Shown: in pieces, positions 25,783 to 34,996 of the stretch
Layout: every line of letters begins with the position of its first letter
How positions within the stretch are numbered: position 1 is the stretch's first letter
Source: Collinsella sp. WCA1-178-WT-3 (M1)
GTDB lineage: Bacteria > Actinomycetota > Coriobacteriia > Coriobacteriales > Coriobacteriaceae
NCBI RefSeq assembly: GCF_009696325.1
Contig: NZ_VUME01000005.1
Span: forward strand, 1-64,000
Direction of reading: 5' to 3'
DNA length: 64,000 bases
Made by a program: the position numbers and the translations under genes
The notes under the pieces: generated by a model
What the model was told of the DNA's origin: nothing
The model's input: only the letters and a program-made list of their open reading frames with translations
Databases searched by the model: none

Positions 25783-26937
25783 GTGATTTGCCCGCATTGT
25801 CTCAAGACCATAGAGGACGGCTCCTCGTTCTGCCCCTATTGCAATACCTATGTTGGCCCGGGCGATGGCCCCGAGCACACCGAGTTTGTGTTCTGCGAAG
25901 GCTGCGGTGCCCGTCTGTCGCCTCATGACCGTACCTGTTCCAAGTGCGGGCGCCCTGCCCCGGGCATTCTATCCGAGGATGCGGCCGCATCCGACCTGGC
26001 TGCTGGGCGCACGGCTGGTTTTCCCCGCCTGACGCAGGAGCAGATCGATACCGAGGTACCCCATGCGCCGGCCTCTGCCGCCGCGGTACTTTCCGATGCC
26101 GCCGATCCCAATGAGACCTGCGTGCTGCCGGCTTTCGACAGGGATTTTGGCATTCCCAAGGTCGATATCCCGCTGCCGGTGTCCCTTCGTGACGACGCTC
26201 AGTCCAAAAATCAAAAACCCAAGCGCAAGGTGCATCCTGACGAGGATGCCTACCACAAGCACAAGCGCCGTATTCCCAAGCCGCTCATCGTCATCGCGTT
26301 GCTCGCTGCCGTGTGCGGCAGTGCCTATTGGTTTGTGACGTCGGACCCCATGGGCGTTATGCCGGGCTTTTACGACCAGTTTGGCCAGGCCGCCAAGACG
26401 ACGTTCCCCTCGCGCCAGAAGGGCGAGGCTACCGAGGAAGAGACCAAGTCCGACGATACCGCCGAGGTGGTCCAGGAGGAGACCGTCCTTTCCGACGACC
26501 AGCTCTATACCAAGCTCGACGGTCTGTATCGGACGATCGTGTCGTATGGCGACGATGATCAGATCGGCGAGGTTGTCGACTCGTTTAACAGCGGGTACCT
26601 ACGCACGCCGCTCTCCACGCGTCAGGAGCTGTCGCAGAGCGCTTATGCCCTGCGCGACCAGATCAAAAAGACCCAAGACGAGCTCAACAACCTTAAGGTG
26701 CAAGACGATACCGTCTACGCGGAGGATATCGAGCACCTCAAGCAGCTTGCCGAGTGGATGTACGAGCGCGTCGACATGATCTGCCAGAGCTGGGATATCT
26801 CGCTGTCCATTCCCGATGGCGAGTCGCTGAGCGCCCGCCAGAGTGAAATCTTGGCGCCCATCGCACAGGGCGGCAACAGCGCCCTTAACCAGTACGATGC
26901 CAATGTGAGCGCTTGGAAGCCGCAGCCGCGTTCGTAA
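25783..26937 (+). CDS. Membrane-anchored protein with two N-terminal zinc ribbons, function unknown
   Basis: This 384-residue protein carries two zinc-ribbon modules: CPHCLKTIEDGSSFCPYC (residues 3-20) and CEGCGARLSPHDRTCSKCG (about 39-57). A low-complexity linker and a basic patch (HKHKRRIPK) come before one membrane segment, LIVIALLAAVCGSAYWFV. The remainder is a charged extracytoplasmic domain predicted to be helical. Ribbons inside and a sensor-like domain outside suggest signalling or envelope assembly, but no function is known to me. The start is GTG 25783. It lies upstream of the cyclophilin and TPR genes that lead to mreB. Confidence 0.8.
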   Translation: MICPHCLKTIEDGSSFCPYCNTYVGPGDGPEHTEFVFCEGCGARLSPHDRTCSKCGRPAPGILSEDAAASDLAAGRTAGFPRLTQEQIDTEVPHAPASAAAVLSDAADPNETCVLPAFDRDFGIPKVDIPLPVSLRDDAQSKNQKPKRKVHPDEDAYHKHKRRIPKPLIVIALLAAVCGSAYWFVTSDPMGVMPGFYDQFGQAAKTTFPSRQKGEATEEETKSDDTAEVVQEETVLSDDQLYTKLDGLYRTIVSYGDDDQIGEVVDSFNSGYLRTPLSTRQELSQSAYALRDQIKKTQDELNNLKVQDDTVYAEDIEHLKQLAEWMYERVDMICQSWDISLSIPDGESLSARQSEILAPIAQGGNSALNQYDANVSAWKPQPRS

Positions 26938-26973
26938 TTTGTTGCCCTCCGACGGCATAACCTGCGTGCGCAA

Positions 26974-27003
26974 TTGATGGAAGCCCGTGCTTATTGCTAC
27001 AAT
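26974..27003 (+). promoter_or_regulatory. Promoter for the cyclophilin gene
   Basis: TTGATG (26974-26979), an 18-bp spacer and TACAAT (26998-27003), 40 bp before the ATG at 27043. Confidence 0.65.
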
Positions 27004-27042
27004 TCGTACAAATATGCTTTAAACGCACGAGGAAGGAACCAC

Positions 27043-27585
27043 ATGTTTGGTTTTAAGAAAGAGCTTTATACGCCCGAGTACCAGCTCGCTGGTGACGAGT
27101 GTGCGATCATCGAGACGTCGAAGGGTACGATCAAGGTCAAATTTGACGGCGAGGGCGCTCCCATCCATGTGGCGAACTTCTGCGAGCTTTCCACCATGGG
27201 CTTTTATGACGGCCTTAAGTTTCACCGCTATGTGCCCGGCTTTGTGATCCAGGGCGGCGACCCCAATACCCGCGATATGTCCGGCGCTGACGTCGCCGCC
27301 GGCCTTGAGGGCCCCGACGGTATGCCCGGCACCGGTGGCCCCGGCTACTGCATCAAGGGAGAGTTTGCCACCAACCCGCGCAACAGCCATGTGGACGGTG
27401 CGCTTGCCATGGCACGTTCCATGGATCCCGATTCCGCGGGCTCCCAGTTCTACTTCTGCCTGGGTGCCCAGCACAATCTGGATTCCGGTTACACCGTCTT
27501 TGGCACCACGGTCGAGGGCCTCGACGTGATTTCGCAGCTGCGTGCCGGCGACGAGATCGTCCATGTCGAGATCGTTCACGAGTAA
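27043..27585 (+). CDS. Peptidyl-prolyl cis-trans isomerase, cyclophilin type
   Basis: This 180-residue cytoplasmic cyclophilin shows GTIKVKFDGEGAPIHVANFCEL, the catalytic segment YDGLKFHRYVPGFVIQGGDP, ALAMARSMDPDSAGSQFYFCLG and YTVFGTTVEGLDVI. The conserved catalytic Arg (FHR) and Gln are present. The start is ATG 27043 with GAGGAAGGAA upstream; no signal peptide is present, so it acts in the cytosol. A TPR-domain membrane protein gene follows after 12 bp, and the two are probably co-transcribed. Confidence 0.93.
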   Translation: MFGFKKELYTPEYQLAGDECAIIETSKGTIKVKFDGEGAPIHVANFCELSTMGFYDGLKFHRYVPGFVIQGGDPNTRDMSGADVAAGLEGPDGMPGTGGPGYCIKGEFATNPRNSHVDGALAMARSMDPDSAGSQFYFCLGAQHNLDSGYTVFGTTVEGLDVISQLRAGDEIVHVEIVHE

Positions 27586-27597
27586 AAGGGGACTTCC

Positions 27598-28902
27598 TTG
27601 AATAGCCAGCTGATTCAACAGGGTCGAGCCGCTTATCGTGCGGGCGACTTTTCTGCAGCCGCTCAGATGCTCGGTGCGGCAAAGACCCCCAGCGAGATCA
27701 TGGGCGAGGCCGACCATCTGCGTGGCAACGCTCTGATGCACCTGGGTATGTATGCCGAGGCTGCCGAGGCGTACGCGGCTGCCCTCAACGACGGCACCTA
27801 TGGAAAGCGCGGCGCGCTGCTCACCAACCGCGGCAAGGCGCTCGCTGCCGTGGGTGACTATGTGACCGCAGCCCAGGCGTTCTCCGCCGCAACGCAGGAT
27901 GCTTCCTATGCCACGCCGTTTAAGGCCTATCTGGGTCTTGGCAACGCGCTGTTCCAGTCGGGCGATTTCGCCAATGCAGGCACTGCCTTCCGCCAGGCCG
28001 CCATCGATGGCGCCAATCCAGCCCCCGCGGCCGCCCTTGGCGAACTCGGCCGCTGCTTCATCAAACTTGGCCGACCGGCGGACGCCGTGGAGACCTATCG
28101 CACGGCCATCGACTTTGCCGGTCCGCGCGATGACACGCGTGCGCTTAACGCGGGTATGGGCCAGGCGCTTTCTGCCGCGGGTCGTCCTTCCGAGGCGCTC
28201 GATGCCTTTAATGCCGCCACTGCCGACGGCATCTATCAGCTCACACCCGAGCAGGCCGATGAGCTTGCCCGCGTGCACGATTCACTTGCCGCGCTTTCGG
28301 CCCAGACCGCCATGGCCACGGCCCCGGCGCCCGCCATGGATACGACTGCTGTCGATTCGCTCGATCCCACGGGTGCCACTGGCCAGTTTATGCCCGATCC
28401 GTCCGACACGGGCTTCTTTACGCTGTCCGAGTCCGAGATGGTCCAGCAGGATCGTCAGGACCGCAAGCAGGCCAAGGTCCGTCGTCGCCATCGCCATACG
28501 GGCCTCAAGGTCTTCTTGGTTTTGCTTCTGCTGATTGTTCTTGCCGCGGGCGGTTTGGGCTTTGCCTACACGCGCGGCATGGGTATCCCCTCGCAGGAGT
28601 CCGTCATCACCGATCTGTTCCAGGCTGCCGGCGACGGTGATACCGCCAAGGCCGAGTCCTGCCTGGCCTCCAGCCTGTCCGAGGACGCCAAGGCGATGAT
28701 TATCTCCTCGATCCCGCAGGGCGCCACCGTCTCCGTTGAAGGTATGGATCAGTCCATGACCGAGACCACCGCGAAGGTGAAGGCTTCGCTGTCCAAGGGC
28801 GGCGAGCAGGAATATACCGTCAAATTCGTGCGCTCCGATAACCATATCGGCTGGGCGGTATCTTCGCTCGACATCGATTTCTCGGCCGCTGACAACCAGT
28901 AG
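27598..28902 (+). CDS. TPR-repeat membrane protein, function unknown
   Basis: This 434-residue protein begins at TTG. Residues 1-235 form about six TPR-like helical repeats (QQGRAAYRAGDFSAAAQML, then GLGNALFQSGDFANAGTAF and similar). A linker and a basic patch (RKQAKVRRRHRHTG) come before one membrane segment, VFLVLLLLIVLAAGGLGFAY (about 305-324). The last 105 residues look like a small extracytoplasmic domain. The plan (protein-binding module inside, one membrane span, small domain outside) resembles that of the zinc-ribbon protein at 25783. No specific function is recognised. Confidence 0.8.
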   Translation: MNSQLIQQGRAAYRAGDFSAAAQMLGAAKTPSEIMGEADHLRGNALMHLGMYAEAAEAYAAALNDGTYGKRGALLTNRGKALAAVGDYVTAAQAFSAATQDASYATPFKAYLGLGNALFQSGDFANAGTAFRQAAIDGANPAPAAALGELGRCFIKLGRPADAVETYRTAIDFAGPRDDTRALNAGMGQALSAAGRPSEALDAFNAATADGIYQLTPEQADELARVHDSLAALSAQTAMATAPAPAMDTTAVDSLDPTGATGQFMPDPSDTGFFTLSESEMVQQDRQDRKQAKVRRRHRHTGLKVFLVLLLLIVLAAGGLGFAYTRGMGIPSQESVITDLFQAAGDGDTAKAESCLASSLSEDAKAMIISSIPQGATVSVEGMDQSMTETTAKVKASLSKGGEQEYTVKFVRSDNHIGWAVSSLDIDFSAADNQ

Positions 28903-28924
28903 TGACCTTATGAGATTTGGCGCT

Positions 28925-28957
28925 GCCCGGTGCTTCACCGCAAGTGAGGTGCCGGGC
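28925..28957 (+). terminator. Hairpin between the TPR gene and mreB
   Basis: GCCCGGTGCTTCAC / GTGAGGTGCCGGGC with loop CGCAA. The stem is strong but no T-tract follows, so it may be a weak terminator or leader element. Confidence 0.45.
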
Positions 28958-29016
28958 TTGCGCTAGTATGATGGGCTAGTAGTTTCCAGCAATCATCCAA
29001 CACATCAGGAGTTGCG

Positions 29017-30060
29017 TTGTTTTCTTTGATGGACATGTTCTTCGGTAGCTATGCGGGCGATCTAGCCATCGACCTCGGCACCGCCAATACGCTTGTCTCC
29101 GTGCGCGGCAAGGGCATCGTCATTCGCGAGCCTTCCGTCGTCGCTATCGACAAAAACGATGAGCGCATCCTTGCAGTCGGTATCGAGGCTAAGCGTATGC
29201 TTGGCCGTACGCCCGGCAACATTGTGGCCGTGCGTCCTCTTAAGGATGGCGTCATCGCCGACTTCGATGTCACCGAGGCCATGCTTCGCTACTTTATCGA
29301 TAAGGCTTCCGAGAAGCGCTATCCGTGGACCCCTCGTCCGCGCGTCGTCGTATGCGTTCCCTCCGGTGTCACGTCGGTCGAGAAGCGCGCCGTGTTCGAG
29401 GCTACGATTCAGGCTGGCGCTCGCCAGGCCTATCTGATCGAGGAGCCCATGGCTGCCGCTATCGGTGCTGACTTGCCTGTCGAGGAGCCGACCGGCTCCA
29501 TGGTTATCGATATCGGTGGCGGCACCACCGAGGTTGCCGTTATCGCCATGGGCGGTATCGTCGTGTCGCAGTCCATCCGCATTGCCGGCGACGAGTTCGA
29601 TCAGGCTATCCTCACACATGTTCGCGATGCCTACAATTTGGCCATCGGCGAGCGCACGGCCGAGGACATTAAGATTAAGGTCGGCTCTGCCGTGCCGCTC
29701 AAGGACGAGCTTGACGTCGAGGTCAATGGCCGCGACGTGATCACGGGCCTGCCCAAGACCGTGCGCATCGAGAGCGAGGAGATTCGTCGTGCGCTCAATA
29801 AGCCGCTCGACGAGATGGCCAAGGCCGTTAAGGACGCACTCGACGCCACACCGCCCGATCTTGCCTCGGACCTTATGTACTACGGCATTCTGCTGACCGG
29901 CGGCGGAGCGCTGCTGCGCGGCCTCGACGTGCGCCTGCGCGACGAGACGGGCGTTTCGGTCAACGTGAGCCCCACGGCGCTCGACAACGTCGTAAACGGT
30001 TGCGCCCGCGTGCTCGAGGCCAACGCGTTTGACGGCGGTTTCGTCCAGACCAATGCTTAA
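29017..30060 (+). CDS. mreB: Rod-shape-determining actin homologue MreB
   Basis: This 347-residue actin-fold ATPase has phosphate-1 IDLGTANTLVSVRGKGIV, the segment PSGVTSVEKRAVFEA, phosphate-2 VIDIGGGTTEVAVIA, and the adenosine motif ILLTGGGALLRGLD. It forms filaments that position elongation-phase wall synthesis. The N-terminal MFSLMDMFFGS is a probable amphipathic membrane anchor. The start is TTG 29017, 6 nt after AGGAG. It is followed by mreC, mreD, PBP2 and rodA in tight order, which is a full elongasome operon. Presence of mreB argues for rod or coccobacillary growth. Confidence 0.98.
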   Translation: MFSLMDMFFGSYAGDLAIDLGTANTLVSVRGKGIVIREPSVVAIDKNDERILAVGIEAKRMLGRTPGNIVAVRPLKDGVIADFDVTEAMLRYFIDKASEKRYPWTPRPRVVVCVPSGVTSVEKRAVFEATIQAGARQAYLIEEPMAAAIGADLPVEEPTGSMVIDIGGGTTEVAVIAMGGIVVSQSIRIAGDEFDQAILTHVRDAYNLAIGERTAEDIKIKVGSAVPLKDELDVEVNGRDVITGLPKTVRIESEEIRRALNKPLDEMAKAVKDALDATPPDLASDLMYYGILLTGGGALLRGLDVRLRDETGVSVNVSPTALDNVVNGCARVLEANAFDGGFVQTNA

Positions 30061-30081
30061 TTTCCAAAAGGTGGATTCCAT

Positions 30082-31080
30082 TTGGCACGATCTTCGGGTT
30101 TCTCTTCAAATCTGAATACCAAACGACAATCAACGGGTATGCGCCCGTTGATTGTTTTCAGCCTGATTTCTGTGTTGCTGCTCACGTTTTACATTCGAGA
30201 GGGCGAGGCCGGGCCGATACATGCCGTGCGTTCGGGCGTCACGACAATCACCTCTCCGGTGCGTTTCGTTGGCTCGGCGGTGGCGGCGCCATTCAATGCC
30301 ATCGGCAACGTGTTCTCCAACCTCACCGCTTCGCAGGAGTCGCTCGACGACCTTAAGAAGCAAAACGAGGTCCTCACTTCCAAGGTCGCGGAGCTTTCCG
30401 AGGCCCAAAAGACCGCTGAGCGCCTTGAGGGTCTGGTGGGCCTGCAGTCGACCTATAACCTCAAGTCCACTGCGGCTCGTATTGTCGGAGCCTCGGGTGA
30501 CGCCTGGACGTCGACCGTCACCATCGATAAGGGTTCTGCCGACGGGCTTACCATCAACATGCCCGTGACGAGCTCGGCCGGCGTCATCGGCCAGATTATC
30601 GAGGTTTCGGCCAAGACATCGACCGTGCGCCTGATTGGCGACGAGAACTCTGGTGTGTCCGCCATGGTGCAGGACACGCGCGCACAAGGCATGCTACAGG
30701 GCCAGCCCGATGGCACGCTGCGTCTTGAGTACGTGAGCGTCGACTCCGATGTTAAGGTGGGCGATATCATCGTGACCTCGGGCATCGGTGGCGTGTTCCC
30801 CAAGGGACTGCCGCTCGGCACCGTGTCTTCGGTCGAGAAGTCGGCTAACGACGTGTACTACACCATTGTGGTGCGTGCGCAGACCACGGCCGAAAATAAC
30901 GAGGAAGTGCTCGTCATTACCTCGCTGACCGACGAGCAGTCGGCTTCGGACGATGATGTGAGCTCGGCCAATAGTGCCCCGCAGGGCTCATCGCGCGATG
31001 CCGCGACTCAGTCTAAGGACGAGAAATCGGATGATGATTCCGACACGGCCGAAGCGTCCGATTCTGGATCGAGCGAATAG
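30082..31080 (+). CDS. mreC: Rod-shape-determining protein MreC
   Basis: This 332-residue protein has a short cytoplasmic N-terminus, one membrane segment (LIVFSLISVLLLTFYI), a coiled coil (about 85-118, QESLDDLKKQNEVLTSKVAEL) and the double beta-barrel domain with VTSSAGVIGQIIEVS and GDIIVTSGIGGVFPKGLPLG. The last 60 residues are an acidic Ser/Asp tail unusual for its length. MreC links MreB with PBP2 on the outer face of the membrane. It starts at TTG. Confidence 0.94.
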   Translation: MARSSGFSSNLNTKRQSTGMRPLIVFSLISVLLLTFYIREGEAGPIHAVRSGVTTITSPVRFVGSAVAAPFNAIGNVFSNLTASQESLDDLKKQNEVLTSKVAELSEAQKTAERLEGLVGLQSTYNLKSTAARIVGASGDAWTSTVTIDKGSADGLTINMPVTSSAGVIGQIIEVSAKTSTVRLIGDENSGVSAMVQDTRAQGMLQGQPDGTLRLEYVSVDSDVKVGDIIVTSGIGGVFPKGLPLGTVSSVEKSANDVYYTIVVRAQTTAENNEEVLVITSLTDEQSASDDDVSSANSAPQGSSRDAATQSKDEKSDDDSDTAEASDSGSSE

Positions 31081-31092
31081 GGAGGCATGTCC

Positions 31093-31659
31093 ATGGATCT
31101 ACACGAACAGGGGACTGGCTCCCGCGCCTTTGCAATCGCCGCTATCGTCTGCGTGCTGCTGCAGGCGGGACTGGCACCGCAAATCTCCATCGCGGGCGGC
31201 CGCGTCAACTTTATGATCATCTTGGTGTGTCTGAGCGTGTTTTCGGGCGACCCTACGCGTGCCGTCGTGTGCGGCTTTTGCAGCGGTCTGTTTTACGACC
31301 TTTCCGCCGCCGTGCCGGTGGGCGTTATGTCGCTGCTGCTGACCGTGGGCAGTTTTGCTTTGGTGCACAGCGCGGCTGGTCAGACGGGCGGCTCGCCGAG
31401 CGCGCGCGGCATTACCGTGGGCGCCTTTGCGCTTGCCATCAACGTGGTCTACAGCATCATCTTGCTGTTTATGGGTCTGGAGACGAGCTTTGTGGTGGCC
31501 ATCTTTGGGCACGCTCTGCCGTCCTCGATCCTGACGGGCTTGATTGCCATTCCGTTTTTGATGTCCGGCGCCGCTCCGCAGTCTGGCTATGGGTTCTCTG
31601 CGCGCGGTGGGCGTCAGACGGGCATGCGCTTTAAGCCCAAGACCCGTAAGCTCAAATAG
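31093..31659 (+). CDS. mreD: Rod-shape-determining protein MreD
   Basis: This 188-residue integral membrane protein has about five to six hydrophobic segments and no other strong motif, as is usual for MreD. The assignment rests on its place between mreC and PBP2, its size, and features such as GFCSGLFYDLSAAVPVG. I chose ATG 31093, because GGGAGG is 7 nt away; the ATG at 31087 is too close to it. The C-terminus is basic. Confidence 0.88.
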   Translation: MDLHEQGTGSRAFAIAAIVCVLLQAGLAPQISIAGGRVNFMIILVCLSVFSGDPTRAVVCGFCSGLFYDLSAAVPVGVMSLLLTVGSFALVHSAAGQTGGSPSARGITVGAFALAINVVYSIILLFMGLETSFVVAIFGHALPSSILTGLIAIPFLMSGAAPQSGYGFSARGGRQTGMRFKPKTRKLK

Positions 31660-31672
31660 GGGAGGCCTCAAG

Positions 31673-33742
31673 ATGTCTTCCCAGTTGACGGTTGTTGTCG
31701 CCGGTATCGCGCTGGTCGTGGCCATTGTGGTCGCGCTGGTCATCATGCGCCGCGGCGACTCCCGCTTTACCTACGACACACAGCACGGAACGGCCCCGCG
31801 CGCCACCGAGGGCGAGGGCAATACGGCCGCCACGGCCTTCAAGGGCCGTTTTTCCATCCTCACCACGGGCGTGGGTGCCATGTTTGCCGCGCTTGCCGTT
31901 AAGCTGTGGGGCATGCAGATGGTCTCGTCGGACTACTACGACAAGCAGGCCAAGAGCAATCAGACCCGTACCGTTACCACGCCGGCCGTGCGTGGCCGCA
32001 TCTTGGACCGCAACGGCGTCGCACTGGTGCAAAACCGCCCCTCGCTCGCCGTCGTCGCCTATCGCGATCTTGCCGACGACAAGGTGCTGGTGCGTCATCT
32101 TGCCAACGTGCTCGGCATGCCGTATGTCGCGGTGCTGCGCAACATCCAGGACAATTCCGAGGGCGCGCAGAGCCTGCATACGATCGCGACTGACGTGCGC
32201 CGCTCTACCGTCGCCTACATTCAGGAGCACGCCGGTGAGTTTCCCGGCGTGAAGATCGCCGAGCGCACCGAGCGCCAGTACCCGTATGGCGAGACCGCCT
32301 GCCATATTTTGGGCTATACCGGCACCATTACCTCCGAGCAGCTCGAGGCGCAGAACAAGAAGTCGTCGGACGGCAACGAAAGCGCGGCTGGCCAGATCTC
32401 GTATCAATCGGGCGATATTGTGGGTCAGGCGGGCGTAGAGATTTACTACGAAAATCTGCTGCAGGGCATTCGCGGTGAGCAGACCGTGAAAGTTGACGCC
32501 TCGGGTAACGTTACCGGTCAAGCCGGCGCCGTTCCCGCCAAGGCCGGTTCTGACATTAAGCTTACGCTCGATCTTAAGATTCAACAGGCCTGCGAGACGG
32601 CTCTGGCGAATGCCATTGAGCTTGCCAAGACTACGGGCCATAGCAATGCCGGCAACGGTGCCGTGGTGTGCCTTGACCCCAACAACGGCGAGATCTTGGG
32701 CATGGCAAGCGAACCCAAGTTTGATCCTTCTGTCTTTATCGGCGGCGTTTCCAATGACGTGTGGACCGAGCTTAACGATGACGAGGGCTCGCATCCGCTG
32801 CTCAACCGCGCCATTAGCGGCCAGTACATGTCTGCCTCGACCATCAAGCCCCTCTCGGCGTTGGCTGGCCTCGAATTTGGCACGTACACTTCGAGTCAAA
32901 CGACCAACTGCACGGGATATTGGACCGGCTTGGGCAAATCCTGGGGAAAGTACTGCTGGCTGCACTCCGGCCACGGCACGATGACGCTGCAGTCCGGTAT
33001 CGCCAACTCCTGCGACCCCGTGTTCTACGATATGGGCAAGGCCTTTTTCTACAACGACCAGCATCCCGAAGGCCTGCAAGAGGTCTTTCGCCGTTGGGGC
33101 CTGGGCAAGACCTGCGGCATCGACCTGCCGAGTGAGGGTGCGGGCCGCATTCCCGATGCAGAGTGGAAAGAGTCGTACTTTACCGACGCCTCGGCCGAGG
33201 ACCGCAAGTGGAATGCCGGCGATATGACCAACATCGCCATCGGTCAGGGCGACATTCTGGTGACACCGCTGCAGATGGCCTGCGCCTACATGGGTATTGC
33301 CAACGGCGGCAAACAGTATGTGCCGCATGTGTTCTTGTCTGCTGTCTCGCGTGATGGCGACGGCGATGCCTACAAGTACAACGGCAAGGGCAAAAAGAAG
33401 CGCCTTGAGGCTCAAATTAACAACGATGCCGATCTTGCGCTGGTCCGCAACGGCATGCACGATGTGATTTACTCGGCGTCGACTTCGACCGCCGCGCACT
33501 TTAACTCCCTGACCCCTACGGTCTACGGCAAGTCCGGCACGGGTGAGAAGAGCGGCGAGGACGATTACGCGTGGTTTTGCGCCTACGCGCCGGCCGATGA
33601 CCCCAAGTATGTGATCGCCACTGTCTTGGAACAGGGCGGTGGCGGCTCCGATACCGCGCTGCACGTTGTGCGCGATGTCCTCGGTGCGATTTATGACGAG
33701 CCCGACACGTCGACGGCCACGGGCGATTCCTCGGTTCGATAG
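31673..33742 (+). CDS. mrdA: Penicillin-binding protein 2 (elongation transpeptidase)
   Basis: This 689-residue class B PBP has a dimerisation region from about residue 100 (RGRILDRNGVALVQNRPSL). The transpeptidase domain carries SASTIKP (SxxK), a second motif of SCD type in ANSCDPVFYDMG as in some PBP2 proteins, and KSGTG in VYGKSGTGEKSG. It cross-links wall peptides with RodA. Unusually, there are two hydrophobic N-terminal segments: one at 3-24 and another at about 62-80, separated by a soluble stretch. The start is ATG 31673 with GGGGAGG upstream; it overlaps the rodA ribosome binding site at its 3' end. Confidence 0.95.
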   Translation: MSSQLTVVVAGIALVVAIVVALVIMRRGDSRFTYDTQHGTAPRATEGEGNTAATAFKGRFSILTTGVGAMFAALAVKLWGMQMVSSDYYDKQAKSNQTRTVTTPAVRGRILDRNGVALVQNRPSLAVVAYRDLADDKVLVRHLANVLGMPYVAVLRNIQDNSEGAQSLHTIATDVRRSTVAYIQEHAGEFPGVKIAERTERQYPYGETACHILGYTGTITSEQLEAQNKKSSDGNESAAGQISYQSGDIVGQAGVEIYYENLLQGIRGEQTVKVDASGNVTGQAGAVPAKAGSDIKLTLDLKIQQACETALANAIELAKTTGHSNAGNGAVVCLDPNNGEILGMASEPKFDPSVFIGGVSNDVWTELNDDEGSHPLLNRAISGQYMSASTIKPLSALAGLEFGTYTSSQTTNCTGYWTGLGKSWGKYCWLHSGHGTMTLQSGIANSCDPVFYDMGKAFFYNDQHPEGLQEVFRRWGLGKTCGIDLPSEGAGRIPDAEWKESYFTDASAEDRKWNAGDMTNIAIGQGDILVTPLQMACAYMGIANGGKQYVPHVFLSAVSRDGDGDAYKYNGKGKKKRLEAQINNDADLALVRNGMHDVIYSASTSTAAHFNSLTPTVYGKSGTGEKSGEDDYAWFCAYAPADDPKYVIATVLEQGGGGSDTALHVVRDVLGAIYDEPDTSTATGDSSVR

Positions 33743-33751
33743 GAGGTTGCG

Positions 33752-34978
33752 ATGGACTTTTCGCCGGCGGACCTGTTCCGCTCAACCAAAACCGGCTCTC
33801 GCAGCAGCCTGGACCGCGTTAACAAGCAGATTTCCGCATCGCGCGGAACGTTTCGCCAAAAGGTGCACGTCGGCGTCCTGTTGGCGACTGTGGCGCTCGT
33901 CACTTATGGCGCCATTATTATCTGGTCCGCCTCGCAGTTTAAAGCCGACGCCTCGTTCTCGCGTCACCTGCTGGGTATCGGTATTGGCGCGGTGCTGGCG
34001 GTGCTCGTCTGGCGCACCGACCTGCGCGGCATTTCCAACTTTTCGACGGCCCTGCTCGTCATCGATCTCATCGTGATCTTCTCGCCTAAGATTCCGGGCC
34101 TGTCCTATACGGGCGGCTTGGGAATGACGGGTTGGATCAAGATTCCCGGTATCGGTTTAACATTCCAGCCCGTTGAGCTTGCCAAGCTCATCACCATCTT
34201 CTTTATGGCCACGCTTGGCTCGCAGTACAACGGGCGCATCGATACCGCTCGCGACTACATTAAGCTCTGCGGCATGCTGTCCGTTCCGTTTTTGGCCGTC
34301 GTCGCCATGGGCGATTTGGGCTCGGGTCTGGTCGTGCTGGTGTCGGGTGCCATCGTCATCTGCATGAGCGGTGCGCGCCGCGAATGGGTGCTGTCGACTT
34401 TGGCTCTGCTCGTGGGTTTGGTGGCGCTCGTCCTGGCGCTCGATTCGGTCTTCGATTCGCTGCTCGGCCACGATGTGCTCATTAAGCAGTACCAGATGAA
34501 TCGTCTGACGGTCTTCATCGATCCCGACAACGCCGATTCGGACGATGCGTACAACCTGCAGCAGTCGTTGATCGCGGTCGGCTCGGGCGGTTTCTTTGGT
34601 AAGGGCCTGGGGCATGCGACGCAGTCGGCCGGCGGCTTTCTGCCCGAGTTCCATACCGACTTCGTCTTCGCCTTTTTGTCAGAGACGTTCGGCTTCTGCG
34701 GTTCCTTTTTGTTGCTGTGCCTGTACGTGCTGCTCATCTTCTCGACGATTCGCGTCGCCTTTAAGTGCGAGTCTCTGTTTCTACGCTTGTCATGCGTGGG
34801 TATTGTCGGCATGTGGGCATTTCAGACGTTCGAGAACATCGGCATGTGCATTGGCATGATGCCGATTACCGGTATTCCGCTGCCGTTCATTAGCTTTGGT
34901 TCGTCGTCGATGATGATCCAGTTGTTGACGGTGGGTATCGTACAATCCATATGGCGGCATCGTTCGGGCGCCGCGTAA
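33752..34978 (+). CDS. rodA: Peptidoglycan glycosyltransferase RodA (SEDS family)
   Basis: This 408-residue SEDS protein has ten membrane segments. Visible family features are GWIKIPGIGLTFQPVELAK, the catalytic-loop region GFLPEFHTDFVFAFLSE with the essential Asp, and GIPLPFISFGSSSMM near the C-terminus. It polymerises glycan strands together with PBP2, encoded just upstream. AGGAGG lies 5 nt before the ATG. Confidence 0.96.
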   Translation: MDFSPADLFRSTKTGSRSSLDRVNKQISASRGTFRQKVHVGVLLATVALVTYGAIIIWSASQFKADASFSRHLLGIGIGAVLAVLVWRTDLRGISNFSTALLVIDLIVIFSPKIPGLSYTGGLGMTGWIKIPGIGLTFQPVELAKLITIFFMATLGSQYNGRIDTARDYIKLCGMLSVPFLAVVAMGDLGSGLVVLVSGAIVICMSGARREWVLSTLALLVGLVALVLALDSVFDSLLGHDVLIKQYQMNRLTVFIDPDNADSDDAYNLQQSLIAVGSGGFFGKGLGHATQSAGGFLPEFHTDFVFAFLSETFGFCGSFLLLCLYVLLIFSTIRVAFKCESLFLRLSCVGIVGMWAFQTFENIGMCIGMMPITGIPLPFISFGSSSMMIQLLTVGIVQSIWRHRSGAA

Positions 34979-34996
34979 CCGCTGGAGGGGTTTGCC

